Of a DNA stretch of 10,419 bases, positions 1-6,433 are shown piece by piece (positions within the stretch are counted from its first letter, which is position 1; the number at the start of each line of letters is the position of its first letter). The translations under genes and the position numbers were made by a program. The stretch is from an uncultured Granulicatella sp. (lineage in GTDB: Bacteria > Bacillota > Bacilli > Lactobacillales > Aerococcaceae): the NCBI RefSeq assembly GCF_938030755.1, contig NZ_CALHIF010000001.1, forward strand, positions 1-10,419. The letters run 5' to 3'. Under the pieces are notes generated by a model, which saw only the letters and a program-made list of their open reading frames with translations, was not told the origin of the DNA and did no database searches.

Positions 1-96
1 GAAAATGCCGCACTAAAAAAATTACAAGAAGTGGAAAGCGAGTTGATGTTTGCCAGACGAAATTTGAAGCGGAATATCAAACGATTAAAAAATTAA
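1..96 (+). CDS. IS3-family OrfA, C-terminal fragment
   Basis: Frame 1 is open from the window edge to a TAA at 94-96. It encodes about 31 residues beginning ENAALKKLQEVESELMFARR, rich in Leu, Lys, Arg and Glu. This fits the C-terminal coiled coil of IS3-family OrfA, the part that follows the DNA-binding helix-turn-helix and helps dimerisation. The N-terminus is outside the window. Two A-runs (15-21 and 87-92) lie where a -1 shift would move ribosomes into the orfB frame, the usual route to the OrfAB transposase in this family. Confidence 0.6.
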   Translation, partial: ENAALKKLQEVESELMFARRNLKRNIKRLKN

Positions 97-908
97 GTAA
101 AAGAGGATTTCATATTACTCTATTATGTAAAGTGTTAAAAGTCAGTAGAGCTGGCTATTATAAATGGTTAAATCGTGTCCCTTCGGAATCTGAAAAACGA
201 CTACGTCGTTTAATGGAATTAATACACGAAGTATATGAATCTGTTCAAGGTATATATGGATATCGTCGTATCACAATCTATTTAAACTATTATAGAAATG
301 CGAAGGTGAATCATAAATGTATTCAGCGCCTTATGAAATTAATGGGATTAAAGGCAATTATACGAAAAAAACGTTATCGTTATAAATCTAACTCTGAAGA
401 ATACACCGCAGCTAATATTTTAAATCGAGAATTTCAGAAAGATTACGAGCCAATGGCTCTACTATTAACGGATATCACTGAATTGAAATATGGAAAGGGA
501 GAAAAAGCTTATTTAAGTGCAGTTTTAGATTATGGCACAAAGAAAATAGTTGCTTATCAAATCTCTAAACAAAACAATAATCAAATTGTTAAAGATACTT
601 TTAATCAAATAAAAAGAAAGATAATTCCAACAAAAACAATGATTCATAGTGATCGAGGATTTCAATATACTTCTCATTTCTTTAAGCACTTTATAGAAAA
701 AGGACAAATAACACATAGTATGTCCCGTCCTGGAAGATGTATCGATAATGGACCAATTGAATCATTCTGGGGAACCTTAAAGGAAGAAGTATATCGTTTA
801 TATCATTTCAAAACCTATGAATCTCTTTTCGAGAAAGTTGAGGAGTATATCCAGTTCTATAATAAGAAAAGAATTACTTTATCAATGAGGTTAAAAATCC
901 CAGCATAA
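3..908 (+). CDS. IS3-family transposase OrfB (DDE/rve integrase domain)
   Basis: This is the catalytic transposase of the element. The frame has no stop from position 3 to the TAA at 906-908. The first possible internal start is GTG 132 (258 aa), but conserved-looking sequence (KFEAEYQTIKKLSKRG) lies upstream of it, so the natural product is probably an OrfAB fusion made by -1 frameshifting. An HTH_21-like N-terminal part (VSRAGYYKW, then GIYGYRRI) is followed by the rve domain. Counted from GTG 132, the catalytic triad is D114 (LLLTDITELKYG), D174 (MIHSDRGFQYT) and E210 (DNGPIESFWGTLK). The D-to-E spacing of 35 residues is the DD35E signature of IS3. The C-terminus (ITLSMRLKIPA) looks complete. 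No frameshift or internal stop is seen, so it is probably a functional copy. Exact IS identity was not determined. Confidence 0.9.
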   Translation, partial: KCRTKKITRSGKRVDVCQTKFEAEYQTIKKLSKRGFHITLLCKVLKVSRAGYYKWLNRVPSESEKRLRRLMELIHEVYESVQGIYGYRRITIYLNYYRNAKVNHKCIQRLMKLMGLKAIIRKKRYRYKSNSEEYTAANILNREFQKDYEPMALLLTDITELKYGKGEKAYLSAVLDYGTKKIVAYQISKQNNNQIVKDTFNQIKRKIIPTKTMIHSDRGFQYTSHFFKHFIEKGQITHSMSRPGRCIDNGPIESFWGTLKEEVYRLYHFKTYESLFEKVEEYIQFYNKKRITLSMRLKIPA

Positions 909-915
909 ATAAAAA

Positions 916-937
916 GACGAGTTCATAAGAACTCGTC
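916..937 (+). terminator. Hairpin after the transposase, possible terminator
   Basis: A perfect 9-bp stem (GACGAGTTC / GAACTCGTC) with an ATAA loop begins 8 bp after the transposase stop. It is followed by an AT-rich stretch (ATACACTTTATTTATTTT) rather than a clean T-run. It may end transposase transcription or protect the IS from outside transcription. Confidence 0.5.
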
Positions 938-955
938 ATACACTTTATTTATTTT

Positions 956-977
956 CCTGTCTACTTGACAGGGTGCA
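956..977 (+). repeat. Putative right terminal inverted repeat of the IS
   Basis: CCTGTC-TACTT-GACAGG (956-972) is a 6-bp inverted repeat followed by GTGCA, ending in the CA dinucleotide typical of IS3 ends. It is placed 48 bp after the transposase stop codon. The assignment cannot be confirmed without the left end. Confidence 0.5.
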
Positions 978-1036
978 CTTCACGTAACTTATATGTTACA
1001 TTTTGCTTTTTTATTAATCATCTTGAACTTTGTCAC

Positions 1037-1301
1037 GAATAGAACTTACAACCTCTCTACTTGAGTAGAATTTTCAACCCAATAGGCGATTTTGGTATTG
1101 CACCAGAAAACTAAAAAGAGAATTCGCTTATCAGACATTCATTGAAACCATAGCGGGAAAAACTATCGAATGCGAATTAAAAGCCGTAATGGATAAATCC
1201 ATAACGGCTTGTTTGAGGCTTCGAAGGAGAAAGACTACAGGCTTTCTCCGGTATCCCGCTATTTTGTTTCAATAAACAATGGCTGATAGTAAGAATTCTC
1301 T
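1037..1301. repeat. Palindromic intergenic repeat, copy 1
   Basis: The unit starts with GAATAGAA and a short palindrome (TCTACTTGAGTAGA, 1056-1069). It then enters a 185-bp core (1117-1301) bounded by AGAGAATTC and GAATTCTCT. The core folds as nested arms. TATCAG and CATT near the left end pair with CTGATA and AATG near the right end, ATTGAAAC pairs with GTTTCAAT, and ATAGCGGG pairs with CCCGCTAT. Inside are two local hairpins: a 30-bp one at 1181-1210 with a single A:A mismatch and an AA loop, and GGAGAAAG/CTTTCTCC at 1226-1249. The whole is consistent with a MITE-like or cruciform-forming element or an untranslated structured RNA. No target-site duplication is evident. Confidence 0.9.
1181..1210. 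repeat. Central hairpin of repeat copy 1
   Basis: A 14-bp-arm hairpin with a two-base AA loop. Its arms read AAGCCGTAATGGAT and ATCCATAACGGCTT and carry one A:A mismatch. Its sequence is the exact reverse complement of the equivalent hairpin in copy 2. Confidence 0.9.
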
Positions 1302-1351
1302 GTCCTCATGAACCGCACAAACATCCTCTCTTCTCCCTTGCCCCTTGCAGA

Positions 1352-1616
1352 GAATAGAATTTTATAAACTCTCCACTCGAGTAGAGTTTTGCGCCAAGAA
1401 GGCGATTATGGTACTGCACGAAAAAATTAAAAGAGAATTCGCTTATCAGACATTTATTGAAACCATAGCGGGAAAAACTATCGAATGCGAATTAAAAGCC
1501 GTTATGGATTTATCCATTACGGCTTGTTTGAGGCTTCGAAGGAGAAAGACTATAGGCTTTCTCCGGTAGCCCGCTATTTTGTTTCAATAAACAATGGCTG
1601 ATAATAAGAATTCTCT
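1352..1616. repeat. Palindromic intergenic repeat, copy 2
   Basis: This is the second copy, 315 bp downstream in the same orientation. Its 185-bp core (1432-1616) matches copy 1 at 177 of 185 positions by direct comparison. Four of the eight differences fall in the central hairpin and are explained by that hairpin being flipped. The 80 bp upstream of the core is much more diverged, only about three-quarters identical by eye with small indels. Here the terminal arms extend further (AAAAGAGAATTC / GAATTCTCTTTT). The leading short palindrome is also altered (CTCCACTCGAGTAGAG). Confidence 0.9.
1496..1525. repeat. Central hairpin of repeat copy 2, inverted relative to copy 1
   Basis: A hairpin of the same size with a TT loop and a T:T mismatch; its arms read AAGCCGTTATGGAT and ATCCATTACGGCTT. 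All four base differences from copy 1 (offset 315) vanish if one hairpin is reverse-complemented. Confidence 0.9.
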
Positions 1617-1674
1617 TTTTCAAACTTCTCCTATTTATACCCTAATCGCCGCCCTTGGCGGAACTTTTGAATGC

Positions 1675-1705
1675 ACAAAAAAACTCTCTCGAAGTGAGAG
1701 AGTTT
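1675..1705 (-). terminator. Rho-independent terminator of rpmE2
   Basis: On the - strand, a perfect 10-bp stem (AAACTCTCTC / GAGAGAGTTT, 1681-1705) with a 5-nt loop begins 9 bp after the rpmE2 stop. It is followed by a T-run, seen as the A-run at 1677-1683 on the + strand. Confidence 0.9.
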
Positions 1706-1714
1706 GCAAAGTTC

Positions 1715-1960
1715 TTATTTGAGACCGTATTTTTTGTTGAAACGATCCACACGTCCGTCTGCTTGAGTGAATTTTTGACGACCTGTGTAGAATGGGTGAG
1801 AATCAGAAGTGATTTCCACACGTAGTAATGGGTATTCGTTACCGTCTTCCCATACAACAGTTTCACTTGAAGTCTTTGTTGAACCTGATAAGAATTTGAA
1901 TCCTGTAGTTGTATCCATGAACACTACTGGATGATAATCTGGGTGAATTCCTTGTTTCAT
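1715..1960 (-). CDS. rpmE2: 50S ribosomal protein bL31, type B
   Basis: The product is an 81-residue small protein of the large ribosomal subunit. It starts MKQGIHPDYHPVVFMDTTTG and ends RVDRFNKKYGLK, the length and style of type B bL31. It has no cysteine at all, so the CxxC zinc ribbon of type A is absent. Type B paralogues are the zinc-independent form, which in Bacillus is induced by zinc starvation. ATG 1958-1960 is preceded by AGGAGG (1968-1973) with 7-nt spacing. The gene has its own promoter upstream and a strong terminator downstream. No clear Zur-type palindrome is seen, so constitutive expression as the only bL31 is plausible but not provable from this window. Confidence 0.97.
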   Translation of the reverse strand: MKQGIHPDYHPVVFMDTTTGFKFLSGSTKTSSETVVWEDGNEYPLLRVEITSDSHPFYTGRQKFTQADGRVDRFNKKYGLK

Positions 1961-2033
1961 TTCTATTCCTCCTGCCCTGAATTATTTGCTAATCCAGAGT
2001 TATTTATTTTCGCATGCATAATGCAACACGAAT

Positions 2034-2062
2034 ATAATACCATGCTCAAATTGAATTTGCAA
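2034..2062 (-). promoter_or_regulatory. Promoter for rpmE2
   Basis: On the - strand, TTGCAA (-35, 2057-2062), a 17-bp spacer and TATTAT (-10, 2034-2039) lie immediately after the tsaD stop codon. This gives a leader of about 65 nt before rpmE2. No terminator separates tsaD from this promoter, so readthrough from the upstream run is also possible. Confidence 0.65.
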
Positions 2063-2067
2063 TAGTT

Positions 2068-3087
2068 TTATTCTTCCCCTAATTCTAGCCCTGGAACAGC
2101 ATTCAAATCCATTTTCGCAAAGTCTTTTTGCATGTATTTAGTAAAGGCTGCAGCACCAATCATCGCCGCATTATCTCCACAAAGTGACAATGGCGGGATG
2201 GAGAATGTGACTGTTGGATAGTGCTCTTCCATCATCTGTGTAATCGCTGTGCGAAGCCCTTTATTGGCAGCCACTCCTCCTGCTAACACGAATTGTTTTA
2301 CAGGATAAGCTTTAAGCGCACGTCTTGTTTTTTCGACTAAAACTTCTACGACACTGGCTTGGAAACTGGCAGCCAAATCTTCGGGGACAATCTCTTCGCC
2401 TTTTTGTTTGGCGTTATGAACACGATTGATGACCGCTGATTTTAATCCACTAAAACTGAAATCAAAATGGTCTTCATGAATCATCGCACGTGGGAAGTCA
2501 TAAGTGTCCGTTCCTAGATGAGCTAATTCGTCCATTTTCTTTCCACCAGGATAGGGCAAGTTCAAAATACGACCAATCTTATCGTACGCTTCTCCTGCCG
2601 CATCATCTCTTGTTTCACCGATAATTTGGAACTTTCCATCTTCTGGCATATACACCAATTCTGTATGCCCTCCGCTGACCACCAGTGCCATTAAAGGAAA
2701 TTGAAGAGGTTCTACAAGTTGATTAGCATAAATATGTCCTGCCATGTGGTTCACTGCAATCAGTGGTTTTCCACTCGCTAATGCCAAGGCTTTCGCTGCA
2801 GAAATCCCAATGAGAAGTGCTCCCACAAGTCCTGGACCGTATGTCACCGCAATAGCATCCATATCATCCAAAGTTTTGCCTGCTTTAGCAAGAGCTTCGT
2901 CGATAACCTGCGTAATTTGTTCGACGTGATGGCGGCTGGCAATTTCTGGCACAACTCCGCCAAAACGCATATGACTTTTAATTTGAGAGGCAACAATATT
3001 TGAAAGGATGGTATTTCCGTTTTGAATCACGGCTGCACTTGTCTCATCACAACTACTTTCAATTGCTAGAATCAATGTTTCTTTCAT
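2068..3087 (-). CDS. tsaD: tRNA N6-threonylcarbamoyladenosine (t6A37) transferase subunit TsaD
   Basis: TsaD (Kae1/Qri7/YgjD family) transfers the threonylcarbamoyl group to A37 of ANN-decoding tRNAs, working in the cytoplasm with TsaB and TsaE. From the chosen start the protein is 339 aa, a usual length. It shows an ASKHA fold start (LAIESSCDETSAAV), the metal-binding NHMAGH motif (H114, H118), FSFSGLKSAV, and a C-terminal CGDNAAMIGAAA motif. A longer start at 3111 is possible but would put the AGGAGG site (3094-3099) inside the gene. ATG 3085-3087, 6 nt after that site and starting MKETLILAIESS, is preferred. The gene begins 10 bp after the rimI stop, so it is co-transcribed with it. TsaE and TsaC are not in this window. 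Confidence 0.97.
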   Translation of the reverse strand: MKETLILAIESSCDETSAAVIQNGNTILSNIVASQIKSHMRFGGVVPEIASRHHVEQITQVIDEALAKAGKTLDDMDAIAVTYGPGLVGALLIGISAAKALALASGKPLIAVNHMAGHIYANQLVEPLQFPLMALVVSGGHTELVYMPEDGKFQIIGETRDDAAGEAYDKIGRILNLPYPGGKKMDELAHLGTDTYDFPRAMIHEDHFDFSFSGLKSAVINRVHNAKQKGEEIVPEDLAASFQASVVEVLVEKTRRALKAYPVKQFVLAGGVAANKGLRTAITQMMEEHYPTVTFSIPPLSLCGDNAAMIGAAAFTKYMQKDFAKMDLNAVPGLELGEE

Positions 3088-3097
3088 ATTGTTCCTC

Positions 3098-4180
3098 CTA
3101 TCTTTGTTCAATTTCTAAGCGATATTCAATCGCATCTTCTACTGGATCACTGTAATAGTCTCTTCTCGTATGGAAGGCTTCGAATCCAAGAATTTCATAT
3201 AAATATTGAGCACGCTTGTTGCTTTCACGTACTTCTAAAAAGACAACTTTCACATCTCTTTGTTTCAAGTCATATAAGGCCATTTGCCATAAACGTTGTG
3301 CGAGCCCTTTACCTTGATAGTCTTTAGCAATTACGATATTCGTTATCGTTGCTTCATCAAGAACCGCTTGGACTCCAAGGAATCCTACTAATTGGCGTTG
3401 CATCCATACTCCGTAATACGTGTTTGCTGGATTCTCCAAATCTGCAAGGAAACTCTCGGCGCTCCAATGATTGGGATGCTCGTAATTTTCTTGCACTAAC
3501 TCAACTAAAGCCTCAGCCATCGCTAAATCAGCTGGTTGAAGTCTTGTAAAAGAGTACTCTGACGAATGGAAGGAAGATGGCGTTTTTGGTGGTAATGTAT
3601 AGAGCATTTCTACAGCATCCTCATTTTCAGGAGTATAATAATTTTCCTTCGTTCCCATAACGCTATAACCATTCTTTCTATATAAACGAATCGCTTTGGT
3701 ATTCGATACTCGAGCTTCCAAAGTAATTTCTTTTCTATCAAGGGCTCTTGCAATTTTTTCAATTGCTTTTAACAATAATGTAGCTACATTTAAAAAACGA
3801 TAATCGTGTAGTACTGCTACATTGGTAATATGTAAATCCGTACCCTCTGTTGTTCTTGCACCGATAAAGCCAACGATTTCCTTTTCCACTTCCAGTACGA
3901 TATAAATGGCATCAGGATTATAGGCAACATCTTTTTCAAGAATATCTTTTGCCCATGGGGATTCCCCATTATAAGCTGCCTCTTCCACTTCAAAAATACG
4001 AGCGGCATCTTCTGGAATTCCAATTCGAATTTTGGCTTGCGCCCCATTTCCAAGAATGACTCTTTTTTCGAAATTTTCAAATTGATTGCGAATCGGTTCT
4101 TTATGTTGCGGCCCTTCTAGAAACAGTGCTTTGATTTTTTCAAACCACTGAATGAAGCGTTCTTTAAACTCGTTCCACAT
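3098..4180 (-). CDS. rimI: RimI-type ribosomal protein alanine N-acetyltransferase with two tandem GNAT domains
   Basis: At 360 aa this is about twice the length of a standard RimI (~150 aa), which acetylates the N-terminal alanine of ribosomal protein bS18. After a basic, aromatic N-terminal helix (1-45) come two GNAT domains, about 50-196 and 208-358. Both end in a RimI-like block: AIRLYRKNGY with KENYY in the first, and AQYLYEILGF with RRDYY in the second. The second has a canonical acetyl-CoA loop, QGKGLA (Q289, G292, A294). In the first the equivalent loop reads RFLNVA, with Asn131 in place of the first glycine, so it may bind acetyl-CoA poorly or be structural. ATG 4178-4180 overlaps the tsaB end by 17 bp and has a modest AAGGGG site 7 nt upstream. 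Placement between tsaB and tsaD is the classic rimI position and supports the name. The specific target of each domain is unknown. Confidence 0.85.
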   Translation of the reverse strand: MWNEFKERFIQWFEKIKALFLEGPQHKEPIRNQFENFEKRVILGNGAQAKIRIGIPEDAARIFEVEEAAYNGESPWAKDILEKDVAYNPDAIYIVLEVEKEIVGFIGARTTEGTDLHITNVAVLHDYRFLNVATLLLKAIEKIARALDRKEITLEARVSNTKAIRLYRKNGYSVMGTKENYYTPENEDAVEMLYTLPPKTPSSFHSSEYSFTRLQPADLAMAEALVELVQENYEHPNHWSAESFLADLENPANTYYGVWMQRQLVGFLGVQAVLDEATITNIVIAKDYQGKGLAQRLWQMALYDLKQRDVKVVFLEVRESNKRAQYLYEILGFEAFHTRRDYYSDPVEDAIEYRLEIEQR

Positions 4181-4895
4181 ACACTGACCCCTTTTCTAAA
4201 GGATGCTCAGTTTGCCAATTCTCTTCTGCTTCTGCCAGTTTCAAGTACATTGGGACAAAGACGTACGCGTCAACAGCTTCCTTATTTCTTCCTAATTCAA
4301 TGAGCGATGTTGCGTGAGGAATAGCGTAAGGCCCTTCAATCCACTTCGCCTCACTCGCTCCTTTTTCTACGATTGCCTCTTTTGTAATCGACTGTAATTG
4401 CCCTACAAAAGTTACTCCAGTTGCAAATTCCGGCAATACTTTTAAGAAATCATCCCATGAAATATGTTGCTCTGGAATCACCTTTTTAAAGCCTTCGTCA
4501 GTCTTTTGATAGCCTACCGCGAAAATATTTTCACGTCTAGCATCAAAAAAAGGCACAACGACTTCTCCTACTTCTACTTTTGAAGCAAGGTCGGGTAAAA
4601 AGACATCGAGACTGGAGATGCCAACAAGTGGAATCCCCAGACTCTTTGCGAGTGTTTTAGCAACAGTAACGCCAATTCGAAGTCCCGTATAAGAACCGGG
4701 GCCTTCAGCAACAACGACCTTTGTTAAGTCTTTTGCTGTAATGCCGGCTTCTTCAAAAACGGCTTCAATGGTTGGCACAAGGAGAACACTATGTTGCAAG
4801 GTGTTCTCAATCGTTTGTTCAATCATGGTACCGTTTGTCAGTTCTACAGCGACCGATAATGTCTTATTCGATGTATCAAGTGCGAGGATTGTCAT
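4164..4895 (-). CDS. tsaB: t6A biosynthesis protein TsaB
   Basis: TsaB (YeaZ) is the non-catalytic partner that dimerises with TsaD and is needed for t6A37 formation. The 243-aa product starts MTILALDTSNKTLSVAVE, the ASKHA phosphate-1 region. It carries the family hallmark EGPGSYTGLRIG at residues 64-75. The C-terminal part is variable, as usual in the family. ATG 4893-4895 follows AAGGAAG (4903-4909) with about 7-nt spacing and begins 17 bp after the galT stop. The 3' end overlaps rimI by 17 bp, consistent with translational coupling. Confidence 0.96.
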   Translation of the reverse strand: MTILALDTSNKTLSVAVELTNGTMIEQTIENTLQHSVLLVPTIEAVFEEAGITAKDLTKVVVAEGPGSYTGLRIGVTVAKTLAKSLGIPLVGISSLDVFLPDLASKVEVGEVVVPFFDARRENIFAVGYQKTDEGFKKVIPEQHISWDDFLKVLPEFATGVTFVGQLQSITKEAIVEKGASEAKWIEGPYAIPHATSLIELGRNKEAVDAYVFVPMYLKLAEAEENWQTEHPLEKGSVYVERV

Positions 4896-4913
4896 ACGGC
4901 ACTTCCTTTCTAA

Positions 4914-6398
4914 CTATTTCGTAAATTCATGCATGAAGGCGCTGAATGCTTCTTGACCTTCTTTTGTTTGTTTAAAGACGCCTGCATATTCTAACACACG
5001 GCAAAATTTTGCACTCACCGCTTTTTGTAAAAATGCGTCTACAGTTTCTTTCGTTGGTTCTTGTGCTTTCAATTCTTTTGCCCATTCTTGGTGAATGGCT
5101 GCGACTGCTTCAAGAGGTGCTTCTCCAACGAGATACTCTCTCACTTCGCGAAGCTCGCGTTCAAGACGTGGCGGCAAAATCGCAAGCCCCATCACTTCAA
5201 TTAAACCAATATTTTCTTTCTTAATATGTTGTACATCCGCATGTGGATGGAAAATTCCATCTGGAAACTCCTCTGTCGTACGGTTGTTACGTAATACTAA
5301 ATCAAACTCATACGCATCTCCTTGACGGCGCACGATTGGAGTAATCGCATTATGCGGTTCGCCGTTTGATTCACGTAAGATTTCAAGGTCTTTGTTTTCG
5401 TAGTCTTCCCATGCTTTTAAGATATCAACTGCTACTTCAAATACTTCCTCACGATTATTTCCGCGAAGACGAAGCGCAGAAAGCGGCCAGTATAGACGCT
5501 CGATTTCAACAGTGTCAAACTTCTTAGAAATTCCAGTTTCCAAGACTTTAGCACGATTCATCGGAAATTCATAACGTCCCCCTTGATAGTGGTTATGACT
5601 TAAAATCGATCCTCCAACAATTGGAAGCCCTGCATTTGACCCTACAAAATAATGAGGGAATTGTGTCACGATTTCAAGAAGTCGGCTAAAGGCACCCTCA
5701 TCCACTTTCATTGGTTCTAAGTTTTCAGACAAGAAGATGGCATGCTCTGAATAATAAGCATATGGAGAATAATGGTAGCCCCAAGACTCTCCACTAAGTT
5801 CCATCCCAACAATGCGGTGGTTGGCACGACCTGGCCAATTGATACGACCATGGTAACCTACGTTTTCAAAGCATAAACGGTTGGCAGGATAATTGAAATC
5901 CTTCGATTGCGCCGCTTTGATAATTTCTTCTTTCGTTTTTTCTGGTTTTGATAAATTAATCGTGATTTCTAAATCGCCATACTCTGTTTCTCCGTTAAAA
6001 GAAATGTTTTTAGCGATATCATTGACCTTAATTAAGTTCAAATCAAGCGCCATTTTATAAAACGCGTCTGTCGCTACTTTAGGTCCTTCTTCGTATTTAT
6101 TCCAGAATAGACGGTTCAATTCAGAAGGTTTTGGAATCACAAGGTTCATTAGCTCTTGTTCAAGCCAGTCGCGTTCTTCAGCGTCATCTGCAATCCTCCC
6201 TGCTTCAACAGATGCCTCCACCACATTCGCCATTGCCTCTAATAGAGATGGTTGATCAATTTCTTTACAAGCCTCAAAAGATTCTTCTCCCACTAAATAA
6301 AGCACGCGATTTAATAAATAGCTACGATCCTCTTTTGATGCATACCCTGATTCAATCGCACTATTTACAAACTCCTGAATCGCTTTATTCATTTTCAT
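4914..6398 (-). CDS. galT: UDP-glucose--hexose-1-phosphate uridylyltransferase, class II (Firmicutes type)
   Basis: GalT exchanges UMP between UDP-glucose and galactose-1-phosphate in the Leloir pathway. The 494-residue length and sequence match the large class II family of lactic acid bacteria rather than the ~350-aa class I enzyme. Histidine motifs that could form the uridylylated site are SHNHYQGG (H268, H270) and HPHADVQH (H384, H386, H391). Which one is catalytic cannot be decided from sequence alone. FWNKYEEGP and NRLCFENVGYHGR are also class II features. The first ATG (6396-6398) has AGGGGG 8 nt upstream; a second ATG two codons later is less well placed. The setting is unusual: galT usually sits with galK and galE, but here it is 35 bp after proS and 17 bp before tsaB, with no terminator on either side. 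Confidence 0.95.
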   Translation of the reverse strand: MKMNKAIQEFVNSAIESGYASKEDRSYLLNRVLYLVGEESFEACKEIDQPSLLEAMANVVEASVEAGRIADDAEERDWLEQELMNLVIPKPSELNRLFWNKYEEGPKVATDAFYKMALDLNLIKVNDIAKNISFNGETEYGDLEITINLSKPEKTKEEIIKAAQSKDFNYPANRLCFENVGYHGRINWPGRANHRIVGMELSGESWGYHYSPYAYYSEHAIFLSENLEPMKVDEGAFSRLLEIVTQFPHYFVGSNAGLPIVGGSILSHNHYQGGRYEFPMNRAKVLETGISKKFDTVEIERLYWPLSALRLRGNNREEVFEVAVDILKAWEDYENKDLEILRESNGEPHNAITPIVRRQGDAYEFDLVLRNNRTTEEFPDGIFHPHADVQHIKKENIGLIEVMGLAILPPRLERELREVREYLVGEAPLEAVAAIHQEWAKELKAQEPTKETVDAFLQKAVSAKFCRVLEYAGVFKQTKEGQEAFSAFMHEFTK

Positions 6399-6433
6399 AA
6401 TCTGGTCCCCCTACCAATTAAAATTCATTTCTA

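Larger units (their letters stand above)
1..977 (+). mobile_element. IS3-family insertion sequence, right-hand part (left end outside the window)
   Basis: The window opens inside an IS3-type element. It holds the end of orfA, the orfB transposase in the neighbouring reading frame, a hairpin just after the transposase stop, and a palindromic right end. The right boundary at 977 is inferred: IS3-family elements end in CA, and the sequence ...GACAGGGTGCA follows a CCTGTC/GACAGG inverted repeat at 956-972. The left terminal repeat and any target-site duplication cannot be checked because the left end is missing. The transposase looks intact, so the element may be recent, but its activity is unknown. 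Confidence 0.85.
978..1680. other. Gene-free stretch between the IS and rpmE2, dominated by two repeat copies
   Basis: No convincing gene lies here. Position 978-1036 is AT-rich with a weak GTAAC/GTTAC hairpin. The rest is two copies of a palindromic repeat (1037-1301 and 1352-1616) separated by 50 bp of unrelated CT-rich sequence. After the second copy is a short hairpin, CCGCC-CTT-GGCGG (1649-1661), without a T-run. A 74-codon open frame across the second copy (1345-1569) is broken in the first copy and follows the palindrome arms, so it is not called. Confidence 0.7.

Noticed and set aside
1345..1569. A 74-codon + strand open frame across repeat copy 2
   Set aside because: It begins in unrelated sequence and runs through palindrome arms and both hairpins. 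The matching frame in copy 1 is interrupted, and there is no ribosome binding site. It is best explained as a by-product of the repeat.
1117..1616. The repeat pair as a CRISPR array
   Set aside because: There are only two long units of 265 bp with one 50-bp gap, internally palindromic throughout, and no cas genes nearby.
1649..1661. The CCGCC-CTT-GGCGG hairpin as a terminator or protein site
   Set aside because: Only 5 bp with no following T-run on either strand; it lies beyond the much stronger rpmE2 terminator.
1642..1866. A 74-codon - strand open frame overlapping rpmE2 and its terminator
   Set aside because: It overlaps the well-supported rpmE2 in another frame and reads through the terminator hairpin.
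1974..2033. A zinc-responsive (Zur) operator in the rpmE2 leader
   Set aside because: Only a short TGCATTATGCA palindrome is present, which does not resemble the known Bacillus Zur box.
3088..3111. A longer TsaD start (MNKDRRNN...)
   Set aside because: It would place the AGGAGG site inside the coding region and add residues before the conserved ASKHA start; ATG 3085-3087 has ideal spacing.
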